A stretch of DNA of 47,050 bases, taken from the NCBI GenBank assembly GCA_018648605.1, contig JABGQU010000006.1, positions 1 to 47,050 of the forward strand, in the 5' to 3' direction. Below, piece after piece: positions 41,794 to 47,050 of the stretch (positions are counted from its first letter, which is position 1; each line of letters begins with the position of its first letter). The position numbers and the translations under genes are program-made. The stretch is from Anaerolineae bacterium. Lineage in GTDB: Bacteria; Chloroflexota; Anaerolineae; Anaerolineales; Villigracilaceae. The notes under the pieces are model-generated. The model saw nothing but the letters and a program-made list of their open reading frames with translations. It was not told the DNA's origin and searched no databases.

Positions 41794-42288
41794 CTACTCC
41801 CTCTGTCTAACCCAGCCAACGAGCAAACTGATCCCCCAAACGCCTGCTAGCATGAGGAAGATCGCCCATTCAAAGGTGAATTCTGCTTGCCAGAGCATGG
41901 CAAGGGTGCTGAGGGTTAAGCCGAGTAGGGTCATCACGCCAAGGCGGGTGAGATGTACACGTTGGAGTTGATGCGTATTCTCAGCGTGTGCAAGGTAACG
42001 CAGACGCAGGGAGAAATTGCTGAGATCGTAAGACATCAGCCCGCTTAGGGCGGCGGCGAAGACCCAACCGAAGGGCAGGGATTGGTAGAGTCCCGCCGCG
42101 GCGAGCAAGGTTAACAGGATCAAGCCGAAGCCGGGCATCCACTTTTTGCGCTGGAGCAAGCCCGAGGTCCAGAGCGTACCGATGCCGAGGGTTGCCCAAA
42201 CGTAAGCGGACATATCCGCCTGGAGATATGTCCAGGCGAGGGCGAGGGTTCCGATCCAGAGAGAGAAGTATGCGCCGAATGTGATCAT
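41794..42288 (-). CDS. Membrane protein of unknown function
   Basis: 164 aa with about five hydrophobic helices (starting ITFGAYFSLWIGTLALAWTYL and ending FLMLAGVWGISLLVGWV). A charged middle loop (LRLRYLAHAENTHQLQRVHLTRLG) lies between helices three and four. No known domain was recognised. It lies 9 bases before the histidine-phosphatase gene and after the DUF58 gene on the same strand, so it may belong to the MoxR-DUF58 unit. Confidence 0.65.
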   Translation of the reverse strand: MITFGAYFSLWIGTLALAWTYLQADMSAYVWATLGIGTLWTSGLLQRKKWMPGFGLILLTLLAAAGLYQSLPFGWVFAAALSGLMSYDLSNFSLRLRYLAHAENTHQLQRVHLTRLGVMTLLGLTLSTLAMLWQAEFTFEWAIFLMLAGVWGISLLVGWVRQRE

Positions 42289-42292
42289 AAAA

Positions 42293-42418
42293 ACTCCAAT
42301 AGTGTCCAGTCTCTGAGCGGAGACGAAGCGATAGCGAAGGCGTAGTCGAAGAGCGGCATTTGCAAGTCCCGTCCTTCGACTGCGGTCTTTACCTCGTTCA
42401 GCTCTCCGCTCAGGAGTT
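42293..42418. repeat. TGAGCGGAG inverted repeat after DUF58
   Basis: AACTCC with CTGAGCGGAGA at the left and TCTCCGCTCAGGAGTT at the right. A looser second symmetry occurs inside (CGAAGGCGTAGTCGAAGAGC / GTCCTTCGACTGCGGTC). It occupies the gap between the DUF58 gene and the small membrane protein. Confidence 0.65.
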
Positions 42419-42426
42419 GTGTTTTT

Positions 42427-43698
42427 CTATAAATTTCGCCACGCGGGTGGACGTCCGAGGCGGGTTTTGATGAGGCGGTCGAGGGGCAGGGTGACGTCCC
42501 AGTCGAGGGCTTGAATGCCAGCGCGCTGCAAACGCAGCATGAGCATACGCCGCTCGGTGCCGAGGATACGCGCAGCAAGACGAGTATTGGCGTTGTCGGG
42601 CAAGGAACGCAGTTCGTAGGAGACGGGATCAGGGCTGATGACCATAACCTGATAGCCGCGCGCCCGCAAGTGGAGAAGGCTAGCGTAGTCATCCTTTTGG
42701 AGGGGCGAGACGAAGACGAGTTGTGAATTGATTGAGAAGAGTTGCGAGGGGATGCGTATTAGATCACTAAAAACAGAACTTTCACCAACTTCGGCACGTG
42801 CGAGGGTTTGCATGATGCGCTCGCGTTGGACGTGCCCGTAGCCGGGGAATGTCCAGCGCAGGGTTTGCCCGTAGTGCAGCATTCCGACGCGGTTGCCGGA
42901 GGCAATGAAGGCATCTGCGAGGGCAGCGGTGGCGATGACGGTATGCTCGAAGAGCGAGTGCTTGCCGTTGCCGATATTGACGCGCTCACGCGCATCGAGG
43001 ACGATGCCGACATCTGCGACGCGCTCTTGCTCATATTCATTGGTAAAGAGAGCCTGCTCGTGACGTGCGCTGGCACGCCAGTTGATCCAGCGTGGGGTAT
43101 CGCCGGGTTGATATTCGCGCAATCCGAAAAATTCGACACCGGGACCGCCGATGCGTGCCGGGATGGAACCGGAATAAGCGCGTGTTTGACGCGGGCGAAT
43201 GTTGATATTTTTGATGCGCGTAAAAGGCGGGATGATGAAAAGCTGTCCATCGGTGGGGATGAAGACGGATTTGCGTGCTACATCGAAATGGTCGCGGGCG
43301 TTGGCTTCGATGCCGTTAAAGACAAAGTTGCCACGCGGGCCTGAGACGGTGTACTTCCACGTGAGGCTTTCTCCGCGTTTGAGTGTGCAGAGGTAATTGG
43401 GCGCTCCATCCACGATCGTGAGGGCGGGGGAAATTTCATCTTCCAGCAGCAGTTCTTCGAGCGGGGCGCCGAGGTTGGTGATGTATAAAGTCACGATGAC
43501 GGGCATATTTGGCGTGACGCGTTCCGCGCTCAGGGTACGATCGAGTTGTAAATTCAGCTCACGCGGCGCGAACCAGAGTCCCGAAAGCAAATAGAGTGCC
43601 AGCGGAATGGTGATAGCCAGCACTTGACCGCTCATGCCAAGCAGGGCGAGGAAGAGCAGCAGGTAGAGCAGGAAAACGAGCGGGGCGTTACGGCGCAT
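42427..43698 (-). CDS. DUF58 domain protein
   Basis: 423 aa. Two adjacent membrane helices (about 7-45), a beta domain (about 50-185), then the DUF58 signature EYQPGDTPRWINWRASARH near 197-218 and a von Willebrand A-like fold (DVGIVLDARE, where the metal-ion site Asp-x-Ser is changed). DUF58 proteins usually act with a MoxR ATPase, found directly upstream, possibly in assembly or maturation of envelope enzymes. The start is an ATG after a T-rich, Shine-Dalgarno-poor region. Confidence 0.92.
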   Translation of the reverse strand: MRRNAPLVFLLYLLLFLALLGMSGQVLAITIPLALYLLSGLWFAPRELNLQLDRTLSAERVTPNMPVIVTLYITNLGAPLEELLLEDEISPALTIVDGAPNYLCTLKRGESLTWKYTVSGPRGNFVFNGIEANARDHFDVARKSVFIPTDGQLFIIPPFTRIKNINIRPRQTRAYSGSIPARIGGPGVEFFGLREYQPGDTPRWINWRASARHEQALFTNEYEQERVADVGIVLDARERVNIGNGKHSLFEHTVIATAALADAFIASGNRVGMLHYGQTLRWTFPGYGHVQRERIMQTLARAEVGESSVFSDLIRIPSQLFSINSQLVFVSPLQKDDYASLLHLRARGYQVMVISPDPVSYELRSLPDNANTRLAARILGTERRMLMLRLQRAGIQALDWDVTLPLDRLIKTRLGRPPAWRNL

Positions 43699-43732
43699 AA
43701 GGGTTTAGGAAAGATTTACCACTTAGATGATT

Positions 43733-43810
43733 TTGCGAGGAGGGCGATAGCCCGACGAAGCAATCTTGTGAATAATGAGACCGCTTCGTCGCAAAAGCAT
43801 GCTCCTCGCG
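43733..43810. repeat. GCGAGGAGGGC inverted repeat, MoxR-DUF58 gap
   Basis: TTGCGAGGAGGGCGATAGCC at the left and GCTCCTCGCG at the right, with inner arms GACGAAGC / GCTTCGTC. Same family as 39389 and 45462. Confidence 0.75.
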
Positions 43811-43876
43811 GAATCATATTTTGTGTTATTGCGAAAAAGAAATTTCTCTGCGAACTCTGTGCTCTCTGTGGTGAGA

Positions 43877-44836
43877 TTACTTTTCAACTACAGGCACAGG
43901 CACTTTCGCGAAGGCATCGCGGATAACGTCATCGGTCACTTTACTTGCCATCCAGTATTCGGGCTGCAAGATGATGCGATGTGTTAGCACGGCAGTGCCA
44001 AAGCGTTTGATATCGTCGGGCAGGACGTAGTCTCGTCCCTGAATGGCGGCGTAGGCACGCGCGATCTTCAGGAAAGCCAGCGAGCCGCGCGGTGATGCAC
44101 CGACTGCCACACGCCGATCTTTGCGGGTTTCGTGGACGAGTGCTGCGATATAGCCCTCAAGGTCTGCGTCTACGTGTACTTCTTCGGTCACGGCGCGCAT
44201 CTCGCGCAGGGTTTGGGTATTCACAACCGCGTTCAAGATAATCTCATCTTGAACGCGCCCGCCACGCCGATGCAAAATCTCGCGCTCTTCGTCCAGGTCG
44301 GGATAGCCAACCGAGAGCTTGAGCATAAAGCGGTCCAGTTGTGCTTCGGGCAGCGGGAAAGTACCCTCGTATTCGATCGGGTTTTGGGTCGCCAGCACCA
44401 AGAAGGGCTGTGGCAGGGGCATTGTCTCGCCTTCGAGGGTGACTTGTCCTTCCGACATCGCTTCGAGCAACGCAGATTGTGTCTTTGGCGAGGCACGGTT
44501 GATCTCGTCCGCCAAAACGATATTCGAGAAAACGGGACCCTGCCTAAGGTCAAAGCGGTTTTCGCTACGATTAAAGATGTAGCCGCCAGTAATGTCGCCG
44601 GGCAGCAGATCGGGCGTAAACTGGATGCGTTTAAAATCCAATCCCAGCGCAATCGCAAAAGAGCGCGCGATCAGTGTCTTTCCCAAACCGGGGAAATCTT
44701 CGAGCAGCACATGTCCGCCAGCCAAAATTGCGGCAAGGATCATTTCAAGTTGCTCGCCTTTGCCCACAACGGCGCGTTCCACTTCGTCTAAAGCCAGACG
44801 GCTGTTTTTTGCGAGATCGCTAAGCTTATTCGTCAT
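43877..44836 (-). CDS. MoxR-family AAA+ ATPase
   Basis: 319 aa from ATG 44836, chosen because it overlaps the previous gene's stop and starts the domain. Walker A GLGKTL in LEDFPGLGKTLIARSF, Walker B ADEINRA, sensor I ATQNPIEYEGTFPLPEAQLDRFM and a sensor II Arg in GASPRGSL identify a MoxR chaperone-like ATPase. Its neighbours (DUF58, DUF4129, two membrane proteins) form the conserved MoxR operon. The function in this organism is unknown. Confidence 0.95.
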   Translation of the reverse strand: MTNKLSDLAKNSRLALDEVERAVVGKGEQLEMILAAILAGGHVLLEDFPGLGKTLIARSFAIALGLDFKRIQFTPDLLPGDITGGYIFNRSENRFDLRQGPVFSNIVLADEINRASPKTQSALLEAMSEGQVTLEGETMPLPQPFLVLATQNPIEYEGTFPLPEAQLDRFMLKLSVGYPDLDEEREILHRRGGRVQDEIILNAVVNTQTLREMRAVTEEVHVDADLEGYIAALVHETRKDRRVAVGASPRGSLAFLKIARAYAAIQGRDYVLPDDIKRFGTAVLTHRIILQPEYWMASKVTDDVIRDAFAKVPVPVVEK

Positions 44837-45434
44837 AGGACTCGTTCTCCATTTCTGTTTCGAGAGTGTCCAACACGAGGTTGGGGTCAATATCTAAAGG
44901 GGTTGCCGCGCGTTTTTGGATGAAGGGCAGGCGCGGACGGGGATAATCGGCAAATGAGCCGTTCAGGCCGGCATCGAGATACTTGTAGACTTCAGTCGAA
45001 GCCCGCCCTTCGATACGTGCCAGATCATTGGCTTGCCACCGTTTGTCGAGTCTTTCTCGGTAAGCGATCCAATCCCGTACAATTTTGCCGAGGCGATTCG
45101 CCACGAGCCATTTAAAATAGATGCCCTTATTCGCCTGTGAAATTGATTCCGCCAAACTCTCGATCGGACCCTTCTCCGGTGGCACTTTCTTCACCCGCCG
45201 CCGAATGCGCGGCAGGTCATCAAGAAAAGGCGAGAGCAAAATGAAAAAGATCACCGCCAACATGATGACCCAGACCCAGAACTGGGGCACAGAGCGGTAA
45301 ACTACGCCCGCCCCCCAAAGAAGATAGAGCAGCGGCTGGACGACAACATCCTGCACCGCCTGTTGGAGGGGGAATGCCAGCAGCAGTGCCGCGATGACGA
45401 GAGCAGCGAGGAGGAAGATGCGTTTTTTATCCAT
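44826..45434 (-). CDS. Membrane protein of the MoxR operon
   Basis: 202 aa with two or three membrane helices in the first 75 residues (IFLLAALVIAALLLAFPL; FWVWVIMLAVIFFILLSPFL), then a charged cytoplasmic region. No named domain recognised. It overlaps the MoxR gene by 11 bases, implying coupling, and sits downstream of the DUF4129 gene. Position suggests a structural partner of the MoxR-DUF58 system. Confidence 0.75.
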   Translation of the reverse strand: MDKKRIFLLAALVIAALLLAFPLQQAVQDVVVQPLLYLLWGAGVVYRSVPQFWVWVIMLAVIFFILLSPFLDDLPRIRRRVKKVPPEKGPIESLAESISQANKGIYFKWLVANRLGKIVRDWIAYRERLDKRWQANDLARIEGRASTEVYKYLDAGLNGSFADYPRPRLPFIQKRAATPLDIDPNLVLDTLETEMENESYDE

Positions 45435-45461
45435 TGCTTCCCCTAAATAGAATTATGTCAC

Positions 45462-45545
45462 TGCGAGGAGGGCGATAGCCCGACGTGGCAGTCTCCACTA
45501 CAAGGTGGGAGATTGCTTCGCCTTGAAGAGCATCAAGGCTCGCAA
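45462..45545. repeat. GCGAGGAGGGC inverted repeat, MoxR operon
   Basis: TGCGAGGAGGGCGATAGCCC at the left and CAAGGCTCGCA at the right, with an inner stem CTCCCACTACAAGGTGGGAG-like pairing. Third copy of the family at 39389 and 43733. Confidence 0.7.
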
Positions 45546-45599
45546 AGACATAGATTAGCGGTGTTTTTCTTCGTGAAAATTGCGTCTCTGAGGTGACCA

Positions 45600-46586
45600 T
45601 CATCTCAACTTCTCCCCAAACGCGGATGCGATCTCGTTCAAACACGCCACCGCTTCTGCCATCTCATCTTTGCCAGGACGGTGCGGACTGTAGCGCACAT
45701 ATTCAAAGAGCCCTGTCAAACGCTGTACGGGATCGGCAGGCAGCCCCGCTGCGACGAGATGTTGAGCGAACTCATGCGGGGTCATTTCATCCTCGCGTTG
45801 AATGCCGCGCCGCTCGTTGACGACTTCGCCCATCTGCACATACGAGCGGACGATGACGTCCTCCCATTCTGCGCCATCGGCGAGATCATCGAGTGAGGCT
45901 CTAGCAATACGCGAAAACTCGCGGATTGGAAATTCTTCACGCTGCTGGGATCTCATCCACGCGCGCCAAACGAACCACATGCCAATACCGGAAGCACCGA
46001 GAATGGTGAGCGAGATGAGATAGCTCCAGACTGGCGCAACATCTTTTGGTTCAAAGACTTCTGGCTCTAGTACAGTCGCTTCGCTGGGTTCCATCTCAGC
46101 CATTGGCGCAGCCAGCTCTTCGGGCATGGTCATATTTTCGTCGAGTTGGAAGTTATTAAAGAAGTAAAGAATAGCAATTGCTAGCAAGGTCATGCGAAAA
46201 AGGCTGCGCAACATTCGTTTACGTAATTCGGCGGGCATAAAGATGATGGCGAGCACGGTAACGCTAACGAAGATCACCACCAGCGCGATCTGTTGCCAGA
46301 AAGGGGTCTCGGAAAATGCACGGGCGATCTCTGCCAGGGTTTGCTGAATAGGGCGTATCTCGCCTTCGCCAAAATTAAGTGGTTGCGCGGGAGCAAAACG
46401 AAGATCCGAGAGTCCCGCTGCGAGGATGACGAGGAAGGATATTGCCAAAGTCGTCATCAGCAAAAGAACGCTGCGGCGCGAGATCAGCGCAGCGCGTCCT
46501 GTTGAGACATGTGGCACAGGGATATGCTGTTCTCCGTGATTTTGGTTGCCCAAACTGCAAATATTAGGTGAACCTTTTTTATTCAT
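45600..46586 (-). CDS. DUF4129 membrane protein
   Basis: 328 aa. Three or four membrane helices (about 38-60, 95-117, 125-143, 185-208) and a C-terminal cytoplasmic region with the DUF4129 pattern: RASLDDLADGAEWEDVIVRSYVQMGEVV, TPHEFAQHLVAAGLPADPVQRLTGLFEYVRYSPHR. This domain is typically in transglutaminase/DUF58/MoxR operons. It is the first gene of the minus-strand unit, and its extended -10 box (TGG-TAAAAT on the minus strand, 46596-46604) stands 9 bases before the ATG, so it may be leaderless. Confidence 0.85.
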   Translation of the reverse strand: MNKKGSPNICSLGNQNHGEQHIPVPHVSTGRAALISRRSVLLLMTTLAISFLVILAAGLSDLRFAPAQPLNFGEGEIRPIQQTLAEIARAFSETPFWQQIALVVIFVSVTVLAIIFMPAELRKRMLRSLFRMTLLAIAILYFFNNFQLDENMTMPEELAAPMAEMEPSEATVLEPEVFEPKDVAPVWSYLISLTILGASGIGMWFVWRAWMRSQQREEFPIREFSRIARASLDDLADGAEWEDVIVRSYVQMGEVVNERRGIQREDEMTPHEFAQHLVAAGLPADPVQRLTGLFEYVRYSPHRPGKDEMAEAVACLNEIASAFGEKLR

Positions 46587-46595
46587 AGCGCCCCG

Positions 46596-46604
46596 ATTTT
46601 ACCA
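46596..46604 (-). promoter_or_regulatory. Extended -10 promoter of the MoxR operon
   Basis: Minus-strand TGG then TAAAAT, 9 bases before ATG 46586, without a Shine-Dalgarno. No convincing -35. Confidence 0.45.
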
Positions 46605-46613
46605 TCTCTGTCA

Positions 46614-46622
46614 TGCTATACT
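46614..46622 (+). promoter_or_regulatory. Extended -10 promoter of the DUF309 gene
   Basis: TGC then TATACT (46617-46622), 6 bases before ATG 46629, again without a Shine-Dalgarno. It overlaps closely with the divergent MoxR-operon promoter, only ten bases apart. Confidence 0.5.
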
Positions 46623-46628
46623 CGGCTC

Positions 46629-47018
46629 ATGCCCAATGACTGCGATTCCCCCCTGCCAGAACTCGCGCACCTCGGCATCGAGCGTTTTAATAAGGGCGCG
46701 TATTGGCTGGCGCACGAAGCTCTCGAAGATGCCTGGAATGCCGAGCCTGCACCCATTCGTGAGTTCTATCGTGGCATTTTGCAGGCGGCGGTCGTCTATC
46801 ATCACATCAGCCAACAGAATTTCCGCGGTGCGCTCAAGGTTTACCAGCGCAGCCAGAAATGGCTCAAGCCATTACCTGAGATTTGCCAGGGCGTGGATAT
46901 CGCCCGTCTACGCGCAGATTTGGATGCTGCCATTGTGGAAGCGCGTCGTTTGGGCGCAGAGAATCTGGCTGAATTTGATTTGTATCCGAAGATTATTTTT
47001 ACTAGACCTCTTGCATAA
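46629..47018 (+). CDS. DUF309 domain protein
   Basis: 129 aa. The DUF309 helical signature is present: FNKGAYWLAHEALEDAWN with the conserved His-Glu, FYRGILQAAVVYHHI and NFRGALKVYQRS. Function is not established for the family. It starts at the leaderless promoter and is divergent from the MoxR operon. Confidence 0.85.
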   Translation: MPNDCDSPLPELAHLGIERFNKGAYWLAHEALEDAWNAEPAPIREFYRGILQAAVVYHHISQQNFRGALKVYQRSQKWLKPLPEICQGVDIARLRADLDAAIVEARRLGAENLAEFDLYPKIIFTRPLA

Positions 47019-47036
47019 GTATGCCATAATAGGCGT

Positions 47037-47050
47037 ATGAGATACGAAAC
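47037..47050 (+). CDS. Possible start of another gene, cut by window end
   Basis: ATG 47037 follows TGC-CATAAT (47025-47030) by 6 bases, the same leaderless layout as the DUF309 gene. Only four codons are inside the window, so the product cannot be named. Confidence 0.35.

Noticed and set aside
44132-44791. 219-codon plus-strand open frame opposite the MoxR gene
   Set aside because: Antisense shadow of a well-conserved ATPase.
1-47050. tRNA or rRNA genes
   Set aside because: No cloverleaf with a GGTTCGA-type T-loop and no rRNA segment was recognised by eye on either strand.

Overview
The window reads as chromosomal DNA of a bacterium, most likely Chloroflexota of the class Anaerolineae. That assignment is an inference from the gene mix (multihaem cytochromes beside NrfD and cytochrome b modules, MoxR/DUF58/DUF4129 genes, signal-peptide proteins with Pro/Thr-rich linkers, many palindromic intergenic repeats), not from a marker gene. 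Several promoters place an extended -10 box (TGN then TAAACT or TATACT) only 6-10 bases before the ATG, so leaderless transcripts appear common next to ordinary Shine-Dalgarno genes. No tRNA, rRNA, CRISPR array or intact insertion sequence was seen.

Layout, left to right. (1) 0.1-10.8 kb: a receiver/roadblock/transposase-derived fusion protein, polA, a large TPR protein, a class II aldolase, a C39-like protease with TPRs, an orphan OmpR-type regulator, and a formylglycine-generating-enzyme-like lipoprotein. (2) 10.9-12.4 kb: a SAM-I riboswitch with a visible antiterminator/terminator switch ahead of metK. (3) 12.5-21.1 kb: a histidine operon, hisG-D-C-B-H-A-F-I-E, preceded by a His-codon-rich leader peptide and an attenuator. 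A HAD phosphatase translationally coupled to hisE is the best candidate for the otherwise missing histinol-phosphate phosphatase step. Every gap between non-overlapping his genes carries a palindromic repeat. (4) 21.1-36.0 kb: an electron-transfer region. It holds a four-rhodanese lipoprotein, a dodecahaem lipoprotein whose frame is interrupted by UGA with a SECIS-like hairpin just downstream, a nonahaem cytochrome with a cytochrome b-c fusion, an octahaem/FeS/NrfD operon with two small membrane proteins, a NarX/NarL-like two-component pair, a LysR regulator and an octahaem tetrathionate-reductase-like cytochrome. I count 38 CxxCH motifs in this region. (5) 36.1-40.6 kb: a zinc-ribbon membrane protein, panE, panB and pfkA. 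(6) 40.9-46.6 kb, minus strand: DsrE-like and SixA-like proteins, a membrane protein, DUF58, MoxR ATPase, a membrane protein and a DUF4129 protein. A DUF309 gene and the first codons of another gene close the window.

How they work together. The his and metK loci are each controlled by RNA switches. The cytochrome region looks like one respiratory system: NrfD and cytochrome b modules exchange electrons with quinones, multihaem cytochromes carry them across the cell surface, and rhodanese and tetrathionate-reductase-like proteins suggest sulfur compounds as substrates. The two-component pair and LysR protein between them are plausible regulators. Function here is inferred from families and neighbourhood; no substrate is shown by the sequence.
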